From the NCBI GenBank assembly GCA_013400155.1, contig VXBM01000239.1:1-64000 (forward strand): a DNA stretch of 64,000 bases. The letters run 5' to 3'. Shown here one piece after another: positions 22,301-37,300 of the stretch; within the stretch, counting starts at the first letter, position 1, and every line of letters begins with the position of its first letter. This stretch comes from Helopsaltes ochotensis (taxonomy: Eukaryota; Chordata; Aves; Passeriformes; Locustellidae). The position numbers and the translations under genes were made by a program. The notes beneath the pieces were generated by a model, which was given only the letters and a program-made list of their open reading frames with translations, had not been told where the DNA came from and made no database searches.

Positions 22301-25300
22301 TCTGCAAATCATTTACCCACCTATTTCCACCATACTCACTACCCAGGCTTCAGAGAAAAGCCATGGATTAATCACAGCCCATCCTCATGTCCCTGAAGTC
22401 TGGGCTGCAGTTTTCCTGCTGGAGGCAAGACCTTTTATGAAGATGCCAGCTCAGTCTTCAGCTGTAGCAGCCTCATGGCATGAAGGAAAATACGGGCTGG
22501 TGTGGAAGAAAGAGAAATCCAGAACACACTTCACCTTTGCCAAATCCCTTGATATCCTTCAGGGACACATCCAGCGAGAGGAAAAATGTAGACTGTCAGT
22601 TAGTAGAAAGCCAGTGGTATTTCCCTCAGTTTTGTCTTTACAGTTCTTTATCAGGAGCAATTTTGGAATGTGACTTGATGTAGAACAGACCTGAGCTGGG
22701 AATGACAGAGCTTGATTGGTTTAAACAAAGGGGGAATTTCTTTATTTTTGTTCCTAAACTTGAGACATGCTTTAGAAAAGTCCATGCAGTTTTCTGCCCT
22801 GTTTTCCATGTTTGTGCAATTCTCCCACTGAAGATGGAAACAAATCACTCAAGACAGAGGTTAGTAAAGGTCTTTAGTCTGATTTGAAAGAGCTGAAAAA
22901 CCCGGAGAAGCAGAACTACCAATAACAGCTGCAGGAAAGTTTTATCTGAAGTCAACAGAGGTTTTCTGTGTGAAGAAAGTGGAGGTGCACTACTACAGAG
23001 GGCACTGTCCCTGTCAGCTCACTTTCTGTTCATATTGTAGATGACCAAATAGAAGACAAAGAATGATATGAGAGGCCAATAACCTGAAATAATGGAGACA
23101 AATTCAATTTTTAAAGAATCTTGTGCAAATCACCCTCTTCACGCCTCATTTTTTCATCTTTTTTGTGAGAAGACAGCACAAACCCTGTATCATGCGGGTG
23201 CTGTAATTGAAAAGATATTAAAACAGAGAGACAATTAAACAACATGCTGATGAAGCAATGTAAAAGCAGAAGACAGATAAGAGCTTAGCCTTTTTAAACT
23301 TAACTCCTCTTAAGGGACGGATCCATAGGCTTATCCTAAGACCATGGAAGTACACTGGAACTTGTCTTCACACCCAGGAGAACTTACACTAAGGACAGAC
23401 GTTATTTCAGGGTTTTTTGCTAGAACTGGAAAATCTTTCCCATTTAGCATGACTTCTGAAAAGAAAATAATGTAGTTCACTAGAAAGTGGGAACCCACTC
23501 CCCCTGGGTGTTCTTCCTTTCGAGTATTTGCTCATACTTCTGCGGTCGTTTTTGCTAACAGTGTCCTTTTCATCAGTGTTCTTCTCTGAAGAGACTCATT
23601 CATAATATTCTCATTTGGGTACACACACATTCGCCCCCTTGACACTTCAGAAATCTGCAGTTCCATTCGTACCCCAGCACACACATCAGAAGGCTATTTA
23701 AAAAGCCCCAGGAAGTTTGCTCAGACATGCTATTTTAGGAGACCTGGACTGGGTCTTGGAATTTTACAATATTTAGAGGATTTGGCACCGTGACTGTTTC
23801 CACACCAGGCCACGTGTGCCGTCAGAACACGGAGCGTACGCCTCGTGAGGGAGGAATAAGCTACCTGCGAGCTGAGCAATAAAGAGGAAGGCCTATAAAA
23901 TGCTTAAGAGTGGCTGCAGTAAATGATTTGGGGAAGACTGCCCCAGTCAGCCAAGAGCCTGACCCCGAGGAGAGGGGGAGGCCAGACTGCAGGTGGCCAA
24001 CCACAGTGCACACGCAGGGGACACATCCGTGCCCTGCGAGGAGGAAAGGCACACAGGAAAGTTTGTCCTGCCTGAGGATGGGTTATAGCACAGTCTGGAG
24101 TTAGCTGAAGGGACAGAACTAAACTATCTTGTTCATGTTACAGCACTATAGTGCACACAGCTACAAAGTCTGACTCCTCTGCACAACTCCACTAGGCCAA
24201 CATACGTGCTATGTCCTAAAATCACTGGGAGATAAAAGGGCTGCCCAGTTGTATCAAGCCTGAGGAATAAAAACAATAACCGCAGTTTTCTACAGAGCTC
24301 CAATATACTTGGGAGCTGCCAGAGGCACCAGAGATGCACCTTTTTAGTCCATCCTGCTGATACTGTGGTGAGGAGGCAGCAGTGGCACCCTACAAGCTCC
24401 ATCCTTCTCATCCAACAGACGGCCTGGGACGCCTGCACAGACACCACTGACTGACCTCAGAGAGCTGCACCAGGGACACTCTTATCAGTAAATGATCATT
24501 TCTGCCACTCAAGTTACTCTCCACGGGCTCCTTGCAGGGTCCAAGATTTCGGGAGGATCCATGACTCACCTCAGGTTTGCATGTACTCAGTATTTGCAAG
24601 CCCTTAGGAAAGAGGCCTGACACTATAAATTAAGGACCATCAGAAATATCTGGAGAAAAAATATTTTACAAAGTGGGTTGCTGCAAGTAACCATTATGGC
24701 TGGGCTGTTCCGCCTTCTCAGTTTTCAGAGAAATGTATTTCTCAGACTTCTGTTCTCTCATGAGAGCAGGACATTTATCCAGAAACTGGTTCATGCTTCA
24801 CATTCATGGGTGATGAAATCCCCTGAACAGACCTGCATCAACAGCAGCACAAGAGCAGCTCTTCTGAGCAAAGCCTCACCTTTCCTATTGCCACGCTGTA
24901 GACTTCCCAGATGGCCTCAGAATCCAGAGTTTTTAACTCAATAACTCACTTCTCCCTGACCTTGGCTTTGCCTCTTTGAAGGAAAAGCTTAGCAGGAGAC
25001 ACTCTGAAAGGACACACTCGTACTTCATATATAGAAGAAGCAGCTTTTCTTCCAGTGACCCTTTGGTAGCCCTTACTGAGGCTGGAGATCTCCCCATATC
25101 CTGTTGACTGTGTTTCATTGGCATGACAAAGCAGCACATCCTGTCTGAACCTGTGAACCTGAGGCCAGACCTCATCCTGAGAGCTCCAGGATAGATGCAT
25201 TAATAATGCCTGATGATCTAGCCCGATGTGTTTGGTGCCTTAGTCACTGAAATGTGGCGTTGCAAAATACCGCTCTACTCTGGAATGTGCCTCTGGAGCC

Positions 25301-28300
25301 AGAATCTTCACTTAGAGCTGCTACACCCCCAAACACTCTCCACAGCCAAACCAGCACAGATTTCAGACAGGAGCTGCTGGGTTTATTCTGACTTCCTGCA
25401 AAGACTGGAGATGTATCGAGCCTCAGTTTTCAAAGTAGCATCTGGGATCAATGCAAACCTTTGTCACAAGTGGCTCAAGGTGCAAGGCTCAGGCTGCCTC
25501 CCACCGAGATCCAGCAGCTGCATACATCTCTGACAGACTGATAGCTGTTTACACAGCAGTAAATATTTTCTTACCCCATCTATTTATACTTTCATGTCAC
25601 TTCAGAATTATTTATGCTTTTATTTTAAATCAAAGATACCAAGAAGGCTATATAATTCTGTATGTTACTTCACAGTTTGATAGAGAAAACATGACCTAGA
25701 AGGGCAAGAGTCTGAGAAGTGAGATGTGATTACTTTAGCAGAAAGATTAATTAAATAAAATTCCTCAAGATCTAATCCCTCCTGCCCAGCTCCCACTTAG
25801 CTTTTGTGACTGCTCTGCATGTTTCAATCTACCCACTGAGAAGTCATTGAAGGGGATAAAGGTTGCAGCCCACCTGCCTGATACCCACTGACTTTGAGGA
25901 GGATGGGAAAAACATCTTTGACTTTTTTTCTTCCAGACTTACGAGAAATAAACTTAATCAGTAAGTCGGTAACTGTTTTTGTATGTTTTGGCTTTCATGA
26001 GTCATCTGAGATGTGAACCTAAGAAATATGTGGATGGTTGTAAGCTGGATGAACTGGGGAGGATAAGTCTTACACAATTATGTTGTGGTAAAAAGAGAAC
26101 CAGCCACCACAAGCCAGAAGATAACAAAAGGGCTTGAAAATCAGAGAAAACTAGAAGAAAATAAAGAATGCACAGAAAAATAAATATGCCTTTTACATTT
26201 TAAGCAATCTAAGATCTGACCCAGCTTCATCAATAGAAAGACACCCAGGGAGTTCCATAGATACTTTATTTTTTTTAATATGCATTTTTACTACACCTTG
26301 AGTAGATTAATCCTGTAGCAAGAAGTATAATCTTTGTTTTCCAAAATCTTAGCCCTTCTTGAGAAATTTTTAAAAACAGTATTAGATCTTGATGGGGCAA
26401 ATCAGATGATCTCAGAGCTGGACCAGCTTCTGACTTACAGCATCCAAAATTGTCAAGATTACTCTTCCACAGATATGGCCTTAGGCATTTTTAAAATATG
26501 CAGCTGTCTATGAATTCCATATCTGAAAAGGAAAAAATTACAGAAAAGGACCAGCATGGTGACTCACAACTCAAATTTCCCTTACAAAAGAGATGTCTCT
26601 ATCCCTTCCCAAAATGTGAGTCACAATTCTCTGATATGGGCCAGATATCTGCCCTCCGGTTCTCAGAAAATGGTGTTTTTAACGCAGCAGTATCTAATGA
26701 TTAAGGAATAGCAGGGCCTCTTGGAGAAACAAAAAGGGTTTCTACACCCAGGTTCCAAGCATTCCATGACCCCTGGAGAGAAGACATCCTTGTGGATGAA
26801 TGTGGGATAAGAAAACAAAGATACAAGGACTGGTCTTGATGAGGCACAATCTCTGTTTTCCCTGTGACACTAATACAGTTCCACAGTCATAACAGGAATT
26901 AATTTGGCAACAGAAGCATATCAATATGTATTTAAAATAATTTCCAGGTTTTGATGCCTCCAGGAACTTCTTCAAAAGTTGTCTTGGCAATCAGGCACTT
27001 CTGTTTCACAAATCAGAGCCTCAAGCACACAGGAAAATCAACTACCCAGGAACTGCTCTCAGCAGGAGCCCTGAGCAACATCTGCCCTGGTAGATTACCT
27101 TCCCTATTAGCCTCCTGAAATTAAGTTTGACTTTGCAAAAAGGAGTGTGCAGGTACCCTTGTCAGCTCCAGAGGCAGGAGACGGGAATGGCACTTTAATG
27201 ATCCACTTAAAAGTAATGAAACAGCCATTTATCCTAATTGGAGGAACACTAATTATATCAGAAAGTGGCACACTCTTAGATGGCAGAGTGCAAATGCTAT
27301 CTAATCAAATGTAATGAATAGGTAAAGTGTCCTGACAGAGCATCTGTGCATCACTCATGCATTCCTGCAAACAGAAGAATTAGCCTGTAGGGATCTGATC
27401 TGAACTGGATGTTTTAAAATGGAAGGTTAACTATAGTGGTTGGATACATATTCTTTATCTAAAAACACGTTCGCACCACGAGCCTCCAGGGATGTTTTCC
27501 TTTTGAAAGGAATGGAAGGGGCTGGAACATGAGGGTACATCCAGTGGGAAGGTCTGTTGTGGTTACTGGGAACGTGAGAGGCACTCCTTTCTGTCCATGG
27601 GATAGAAGGAGGAGGCTCGAGATGATCTTTGAGTAAAGACAGCACTGGTAAGTCACAGGGATGAATCTTATGCTGAAATGTCTTTGTTTTCTCTCTCATT
27701 GGCGCCCAGCAAGCAGAAGAGAAAGGCCTTTGGCACTGCTGCTGGGAGGAGAAGGTCAATTCCAGTGTCTTCCCAGCCTGAGAGGCCGGAGGGCAGCAGA
27801 GGCAGTGTACGGCGCTGGGCTGGCACGAAGGACCTCATAAATCCTTCAGTCTCCGTCCTCTAGGGCAGCAGCGGGGCCACTTAAAGGAGGCTCTGAATGA
27901 GACCTCATTTGGTCTGCATTGGCCAGGAGAAGGGTGCTTGGGATGCAAAATGGACATGGAACAAGGACCAGTGAAGAGGTCCTGGAGAGCACATTGGAGA
28001 TCAGCACTCCTGGAAGAGGACATTATTACTGCAAAGAGAGCACAGGGGTCTTGCCTCCAGCAGTCACAGAGGATGCATTTCTATCAAGTGAGCTGGGCTT
28101 TCTATGAGCTGTTCATTGATGGGATCCCAACAGCTATGAAAAAAAATAAATCTTTGACACCTTTTAAAAAAACCTCTAATGAGGAATAGCAGTGAATTGA
28201 CAAAGTTGAAACCTCTGCCAATGAAAGGAAGTCATCAGAGTTTGCTCCTGTGAGCACGGTACAATGTTAAAGTCAGAAAACATTTACCCTCAAGCCACAT

Positions 28301-31300
28301 TAGTCAGAGCCTTAAAATATTAGCAGAATTGGCTGCATGGAAGCCCTGCAAACAGCACTGGGTTTATACACTGAAGATGCCAAGTAAACACACAAGTCTT
28401 GACCAAACAAGTACTGCACTGATAGCTCATCTGGAAAAAGAAAAAAAAAAAAAAGCAATGAGGGATGTCATAAAACTCCAAACATAATGTGCTCCCAGCC
28501 AAAAAAACAAAACAAACCTCAACAACTCAGGATAAAAAGATATTCACAGCCTCTGAATGCTTACTGAGATTAGACATAAAAGCCTCTTCAACTTATCTTG
28601 AGTTGTGCTTTCCTCTTAATGTCAAAGGGTACCCTGCTGCATGGGAAGATGTTTATACCCTCTCATGGGAAGCCAGAGGCTTCAGATAAAGGGGTGTCTT
28701 TGGAAGAAGAGAGCTTTAAAGGCTTGGGAAGATAGCCTTTATTATCAGCCAAGCCTCTATTGGGTTGGTGAGATTCCTGTTTGATTTGGCTGCAGTCTCT
28801 AGCCTCAAGTTCCTGCCCAAGCTTTTAAAATAGAACAAGATCTCCCTGCAGGAGATCTGAAAGGGGGTGAAGGGTGGAACGTGTAAATAGCAATTAAAGC
28901 AAAACTCTTGTCTTTAAAAAACCCTCCCCTAAAAGACATTCTGTGCTCTTCCCCAGTGGCCAAGGTTGGTGGGGGGACAAAGCCAAGCATGCTCCACAAA
29001 CCAGCCCAAGTTAAATGTGACTTGCCCAGCTATTTCAAACTGCAGATGACAACTCAACCCTGACATCACTCTTTCTTGGTCTCATGATTAGAGGCAATTC
29101 AGCCAACAGAACAGACTCCTTGACTGGGGTTCAAGAGTGCTGAGGGCTGTCCTGGCTTCCCCAGCAGCCTGCTAGGTAATCACCTTGGGGCATCTCTGCT
29201 GCTTTAACTTTATGAATTATTTTTGACTATTTTAGCTTTCTGAACTATTTTTGAATAAGAAGTTCTGCATTAGGTATTGGTATAAATTCTTACAATCAGT
29301 GGGGTTGGTTCCATATAGGTTGGTAAGTCTACCTAGAAAAATAAAACAGCTAAGCAAGCGAAACTTGGATTGGGGAATAAGAGCCCCCCCATATTCCTTC
29401 CTTCTCATCACGGAATAGCCCTGTCAGACTCATTGGAGTGTGCTCAGACCCCATTTACTGCTCATGTTTTGTGACCTTCCCTCACCTGTTTCTCAGTTTT
29501 TTCTGTACTCTTATAAATCATGACTTTCTCTCAGCATTTCAATCAATACCTAAAATGTCAGATGAGATAACTGGTGCTCTCTCAATGCACACTAATGTAA
29601 TTTCATAATGTGATTTCACTTTTCAGAGAAAAAAACAGAAAAGCTATTATAGGAAGAGGAAGAACCAGGTAATCGATAAAGGGCACTTTAAAGACAAAAT
29701 TCTTAGAGCTTTGAGTAAAATATTTGCCTTTGGATTACACACAGCGGTTTTTGTGACTTCCACTCCACTTGCACATGCTGCAAACCAAAATTTGTTCCAA
29801 AACCTAAGCTCATCTATAACTGACCTTGGACCATGTATCCACTGGGATAGCAAAGAATCACAGGATGTTTAAGTGCCAGTCTGCTAGGCCATGGAAGTTT
29901 CTCAGCATCTGTGATAACTTTTTATATAGCATTATTATCATGTGCTATATAAAGCTTATATAAGATTTGTATATCATGTGGAAGCCATCACACTCCAACA
30001 CATCATTTTCTGTCTCATTTCCAAGCAATATCTGACATATGGGATGTATCTAAGGTGAAGCATCTCCAAGCATGACAACACTGTACAAAGCTCTTGAAGA
30101 GCTGCAAAGTGCGAGGTGTGAAATACAAAACTTTGGGGAATAATTAAAGAACTCATACAGGAAGGAAAGAAAAAAAAACCCAAACCCCTCAAAAATTCAG
30201 GCTCTTGTTTTCAATCTGTTCTTCAAAAAACACAAATCCAAGATACAGACAAGACCCAATCTCAGTCCTGCTGGCTCCAGAAGCAGAGCTGTGCAATGAC
30301 AAGAAGAAATTCTGCTCATGTGTCTGCACATTTTCTCTCCATTTTTTTTTCATGGCCATATCATCCCACTGGTATTTTTCATGTGGGATTCTAGGGAAGA
30401 GGTCTTCAGTAAGCAGGTAGTCCCTTCCAGGAGCAGATTAGGAATGTCTGGTCGAACTGTTCTCAATTCATGCCGTGTGTAACAGCAGCCTGCAGTTCCT
30501 GAGTACTTTGTAAATTTCCCTCTGTTCCCTGAAGGATCAGCATTCTCCTCCCCCCACTGCCCAGACGCGAGGGCACAGAGAAATGGAATAGTCCAAGTCA
30601 TTGGAAAAGTCAGGGTCTGGGCCGTAATCACAATCCCTATGTTTCTCACTTTAACCACCATGTGGAGCGTCCAAAATCTTTTGAAAGAAAAATCAATTAA
30701 TTCCATTTTTGTTCGGCTGAGTCGTCAAACTCAGTTTTTGCCCAAGAGCTGGTTGGACACACTGAACACCTCAGAAGGAAACACAAGTAACTTTCTGTGA
30801 TTGCAATTTCACTGTACAGCCTTGATGACCAGTCTTGTTTCAACTTGTAAAAGCTTTTCCTTCATAGGGAAGGAGGTTTGGTCAAGATTAAAAAAAGTCA
30901 TTGCTTTGCACAGTTATTCTTATAACACCCCTAATTTCCAAGTGCCTTTGCCAAAGCAAATATCATAAACAGGTTTTCTGTGAAACATGGAAATAAGCAA
31001 AAAAAGCAGAACTGAGTATTACTGGGATAGACTAATTTGAGATGGGAGGGAAACTGCAAACAGATATTAGCGAATGCAGCAAGGGAAACTGGCACAATGC
31101 TGTACAGACATCTTGACGAGAATCAAAACTGCCCCCAAAAAATCACTGAAACCAGAGTGATCTCAGATATTTTTTAGCCTTGATAAACTGTGTGGATGCC
31201 AGCACCTGGATAAAGTAGCAACTTTTCCTAAGAAAAAAAGGAAAGCAAGGGATTTGGGAGATCCAGGCATCTCCACATAGAAAGATCAGCAATGTGGGAG

Positions 31301-34300
31301 AAAGAAATGCATTTTCTTTTTCATATCCTCTGGTGCTAAAATTACCAGGAATCCAGACTTCACTGGAGCTGGATTTCCTCTGTAGTTTCTGCTCACTCGT
31401 GTTGCCAAGCATCAGGCACACATGGCAGAGCTGAGAAGTCTGGGCAGTTACTGGATTTAATTGTTACCTGAAAAAGTGTGGAAGGAGACTTCACCTTGAG
31501 GTGACAGAGATAAACCAGATAGCTTGGACACCGTTACACAGAGACAACTTAGTGTCAGTGTATGCCTTAAAGCAGAGAAGGTTATGTGGGCAATTTGACA
31601 CAGGCATACCTGACATTCTTCCCAAATTGGAGTGAAAAGACCAGCCTGTGATTTATAAAAGAGGAGACAAAGCTGCACAAAGGCCAGGGGCAGGAAAGAG
31701 ATCAAAGTCTTAAACAAAACAAGCTTTTCTTATCAGATGGAGGTGCTTTTTTATTTTCAGAAAACATTTAAAATATTAGTTTCCAGCAAAAAAATTCATA
31801 GATTCAGAATCATCCTCTGAAAAAAAAAAAAAAAAAAACACTGGATTAAAGAAGTTTCAGCTTTCTTGTCTTCTTTTGTTTGATTGATTTCCTTTATCTC
31901 TTTTCCTCTTCTTTCACTTTTTCAGTGGCAAAATGGAAAGACTTAGAGAAAAAGAGAAAATGTCAAGCAGCCACAAAGAAATGTGGACATTTTCTGTATA
32001 AATGCTGGTGATATATTTTGAATTAATAAGGTGTTTCTGCTGTATGTAAAGGCCTTCAAAATTGAAACATTTTTAAAGATAATATTTCTACCCTCAGCAC
32101 TTCACAAGCCCTGTAATAGCACTCTGAGTCATACAAAGCATTTCTGACATTTCAAAATTGTCCAAACTGCACTTGAATAAAATCATAGCAATAACATTTG
32201 AAACAAACAATAATCCTAAGGTCTGAGTCCCTGGATTCAGGTATCACTCAGCATCAATTTGAGAACAAAGAATACAACATGATTGTTTATTTCTTATTTT
32301 CTTTCCAGCTTTTCTTTTTAAAAACGACATTTAGGGGGGTACAGGGCTCATTGTTTATTATTCGTGCCTCGAGCCCCACAGTGAATGGCAAGCAGAACAA
32401 AACATTTGCTACTGCCAATCCATGGCCAGACACAGCTATAGACAGTAATTTCCAGAGTTGATAAACAGTGTTTATTTCATTAAATGGCTAATTTTCTTGT
32501 GTTTGTGTTTTCCGTTAGAATTTTCCAGTTCAGCCATGTTCTGAGGTTTTCACTTAAAAATCAAGACTCCCAAATATTGCAGTTTCTGACAACCCCAGTC
32601 ACTCCAGGCCCGTGACTCTGTTAATTCTCTCCAGGCTGCCAGAAAGACAAGGTAGAACAGCAGTCAGTCAGAAAGACACACTTATTTTTATCTCTCACAC
32701 AGCTGGTATCTGAAAGAACATCTCAGTGAGGCCCTAAGGGCAACAAGGACTTTGATTTATTCCAGAAACTACTTTCTTAGACAAGTTGCTCTCTTGGCAA
32801 AATTCTGAACAGATTCTTGAACTATAAAGGCCTGGGGAAGGTTTCGACTTCCTGCTTTACTTGGAGAAATATTGTTTGCACTGTATTTTGTGTGACCCTC
32901 TCAGCCCCCCAGCAACAACACCTAGCATTTCCTGATGGCACAGCAATCTGTTGCCTTCATTGTTCGGAATATCAATACTTATTATGCAAGCACAAGATTG
33001 AGGAATTATTTCAAACCCTCATTCGCTTCAGTACCAACAGGAAAAGGAAACTAGGGCAGGGAAACCCTGCAATTACTGTTGTGGATTCCTAGTAACATCA
33101 GTCATACCACATCAGTACAGCATCTTCCTAGTTGTTCTTCTCCCTTCTGCTTGGATATCCTCTGGCAGGGAACAAAAGCTGGATTAGACGTTTGTAGGAA
33201 TAAGAATAGTGTCTAATATTACACTGGCTAATGAAAAATGGCCAAATGTATAGACTGTCGTGTTTCAAGGGGATAAAGTGATTGCCAGTCATGAAAAAAT
33301 AGTTTCTCACCCTCACCCATACAACACTTCAATGGGACTACCGTGGGAACACAATCAGCACTTAAACCTTTCTTGAGACACCCACACCTGGGAGCAGTGT
33401 CAAGGAAAATCTTGACCAGACAACTCGCTCACCCCTTCTGTACCTATAGCAGTGCAAAAACCAGGCAGAGCAGCAAGCAAACCGAGATAATGAAGGGATT
33501 TTGCCTTTCCACTTGAAATGCTGGCAGATGAGCCACAGAGGGCTGCGTGCTGCAGTTCATGCCAGCACAGGAATGGTGCCTGGGAAGGCACTCCAGTCAC
33601 CGTGCAGCATCTTGTCTGCACACCCACCAGGGCCCCATGTCACACTTGTGCTTAACACTGCTTAACTCCACTTGTTCCACTTGTTCCAATCACAAGGTCA
33701 GGCTGCCTTCATTAAAGTCTGGCAGTTCTTCCTAACTCAACACTTTAAAGGCCCCTTCCCACCAGCACAGCAATACACACTCTGAGAGGCAAATCTACAA
33801 CTCAGGCTCTCTGTTCTGTCTCTACATGTGCCCCTTTTATTCATTCAGTCAATATTAAATACACCTCTGAGCTGCCACTTCTGTTTCTGCTTTATTTACC
33901 AGGCAGAAGAAGGATTTATCTGGCTGCCAGTGCTATAGAGTTAACCCATTATCTGAGAATTAGGCTTGTCTTTTTATTTCATATATGGTTTTTAAAAACT
34001 ATAATCATGCAATCATAGTGGAGATGTAATTTCTGGGATATTGCCTTCTCCTGAAGCTCTGCAAGTTCTGAATCAGGAGTGGCAGGAGTAGCTAATATGA
34101 ATATTAGTCACCTAGATCTCCCTAATTCTTTCATCTATTCCTCTCTTAATAATGTTTCCTTCCAGAGTTGACCTTATATTTATCTGTAAATCCTGGAACA
34201 TCCACAAAAGGCTGGAGAAGCAATACAGAACTAAAAATGCTTGACAACCAAACCTTATTTTGGCATTCTTTCTACTATTGCCTTATCTTTAATATTGCAG

Positions 34301-37300
34301 AAATGAAGCAGATACCATGTAGTGCCTTCTTTCTTAGAAAGCTGGGAGTGAGAGACTATAATTGTAGAAACTAATGTAGACCTGAGCTTTCTCAGGTAAA
34401 GTATGCTTGATGTGTCTCAAAGCTTCAGCTGGCCTAAACACTGAGAGTAAACACTGTAAGAACAAGATTTTTAAGTTATTTTTTAAAACATTCTCAACTT
34501 TTATGACCAGATCTAGCATTTTAAGAAATCCAGGGGTTTGCCTGCTTATTTAGCTTTTATTTTTATACACATACTTACATATGTGTATATGTATATATAC
34601 AAAAAAACCTCTTTCCCATTTAATTTCTCCTACAAGAAAGGACAACTGTAAATTCTGGAGTCAGAGAGGTTTTGTTCAAAATCTAAATCGAATTATGACT
34701 CTGACATAAAAGTACAGAGGTGTGCAAGAAAATTGCTCATTCCTAAGAACAAGAGTAGATCACCTGTATTTCTTACCATCTGTATTTACAAAATTGAAGA
34801 TTCTGAACTGGAAATCCAGTGTTTTACTTTACAAAGAGCACACAAGATTTATAAAGTTTCTATTAAGATGCATATTGCACACAGAGCAGCACTACCAGGT
34901 GTCCTGGGTGAGTGCTGTCTGATGCCATGGATAAACCCCACGCCTTTTCCTGTTAAAAACTACACACACAAACAAATGGGAACAATAGATTGCTCAACTG
35001 AATCAAGATTTTTCAAGCCAGCACATGGTTGAGGGCTGACTGTTGGGAGGAAGATGAACTGGATTTGAAGCATCAACACAGGAAACACAAGAGACAAGAG
35101 CTGGGCTCAGAGCCAGGGACTACCAAAACCATTGATTAAAGCCTATCATGACACAGGTAACCAGTTACCTGAAAAGGAGATGCTCTGTCCCTAAAATGCA
35201 GCTCCTAAAGACCATTGCATAGGATGATTTCCCACAAAAGCCAACACTGGTTTATGGCTTAATTTCCACAGCTCAGAGATATCTGTGGGAGCTGAGTACT
35301 AAAGACAGGACAACTAAACCAGGCCACACCTTGTGTTATTCCAGCTGGATTCCTTTGGTAGCTAAGGGGGTCAGAGCACGTATCTCAGGGAAGGCTGTCC
35401 GCCTTTTCCTTTGTCTGGTCAAACAGAAAGATTCATGGAAGCCCCTTTGCCATATTGCAGCCTCAAGGAAGATAGAAGTATGTCACCTGTTCCTGTGCTT
35501 TTCCAACCTGTCCATGTTATTCCAGTTTCAGGTCTCCATCCACTTGTCTGTGAATTAACTAGGAAGAGCCTATGCTGCAACGTTAGCAAAAAAGAAGACA
35601 TTGCAACCTCTGAAAACCTTCAGAGGGTGATGTTCCAAGTTAGGTACGACTTGCTGCTCCTGAATTAGGACGTTGTGCACTCTGGAGAGTCACTGGGAAA
35701 AGGCACACATGCTTCCAGAAGGTTGCACTTGGATTGCTTGTCTGCAGAAGACAAGGGGGGTACATCTCATGTTACCATTCCATAGTCAGTAGCTTCCTGT
35801 CCCACATTTATTTTGGAGTATTTTGCAGTGAGATCAGAGGGATTGCAGCACCGCCCAAGATGCACATCCTTTTCCTTATGACAGCAGTCAGCTCTAGGTG
35901 CTGCATCCAGACCCAAGCAGGCTGGAACTCCAAGATCTCCCTTTACCAATTCATTCTAGGCAAAATTTGGTAGCTATGAATCAAATTCTCAGTTCAGCTC
36001 ATCAGCTACAAATCAGCCACTGTTGTACAGAGAAGGGATGGAAGGGCTAAGTCTTTTGACACAATTTCTGTCTGTCTTTCCCATCTCCCCTCCCACTGTA
36101 GGAGAGGCTGCAAACAAGACTTGCATCCAGTTCAATACACTGAAATATGACTTCAGACCCTCTGAAGTAAAAACAAACCAGTCTGAGAGCTGTGATCGCT
36201 TTGAGGAAATCTATATTCAGCCAGGCACACCTAAATGTAAAAACACGAAGAGGCCGTGGCTTCCTCACTCTGGGTTTCCTAAGGAAGGGTGGACCCATTT
36301 CCAGATAGTGTGGGCTTGGGCCGAGGGAAGTGGGAAGACACTAGCAGCGACATCTGACATGAATCTTTGCTCTTCTGATCTCAAAATGAAATGTGAAACC
36401 AGAGCAAGCACAGAAACTGAAAAATCCAGCAGGATTTACATCAATCAGGCTTTACAGGATAGCACTATTTTAGTGTATCAAAACCCAAGAGCGAAACAGC
36501 AAATCTGAGATGTCAGGATAATTTCTGAGATCAGAAGACACAAGAGGTTTAAATTCACAGCTCTTACATTTACAGTCCACCCCAGGAGCTCACAGCACCT
36601 CCATTCTTTTCCCAGACCCCAAGAGGCAGAGGAGGTGACCGTACAAACAACAGCTACCTTTGGGGCAAGGCCACTGAAATAAATGAATGCCACCAGCCCT
36701 TCCTCCACTTTACAAGGGGCTCCGACAAGGCTGCACATAATGTTGAGAGCAGCAGGGATTTTTCCTCAGCTGGGCCTCTTTGCAGGCAGCAGCAACTGCA
36801 GGGATTTGAGGAACACGAGCACCAGGAGGGAGCCGCTCTCGGCTGCCCAAAGGAGGGGGAATAACTTGCGGAGTAACACAATGGCAATGGACAAAAGGCA
36901 AATTTAGACCTAGTGTCAGACGGATAAATTGCTGAGAGTTCTAATCCTCAGGGAGTGCACGGCCCAGTGCCCCCCTGCTGCACAGGCCACACCACCTGCT
37001 CTGCTGCTTGAGATCAACCCCTCCCTCTGCTCAAAGCTCTAGCAGAGATATAATAGTGGGTCTAATTCAAGTTCTGAAGTCTGGAAACACACTTAAAAAG
37101 CAGGCATACACCGCCGTAAGTGCAGCCCCTCAGAAGTGGTTGGCCCCTTGCAGTATCATAACCAGCTCTTGTCCTTCAGGATGCAAGTTCAGGTGCTTTG
37201 AATCATGTATGCATCCAGGCCTAGCCTTTCAAATTCATTATTTTAAAGGCCTCGTGAAATACAATCACAAAGTACTAAAACTGGTAAATTAAATCAGAGC

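Noticed and set aside
29858..29890. AATCACAGGATG as a possible CR1 3' end
   Set aside because: Sequence after the motif does not continue as CR1.
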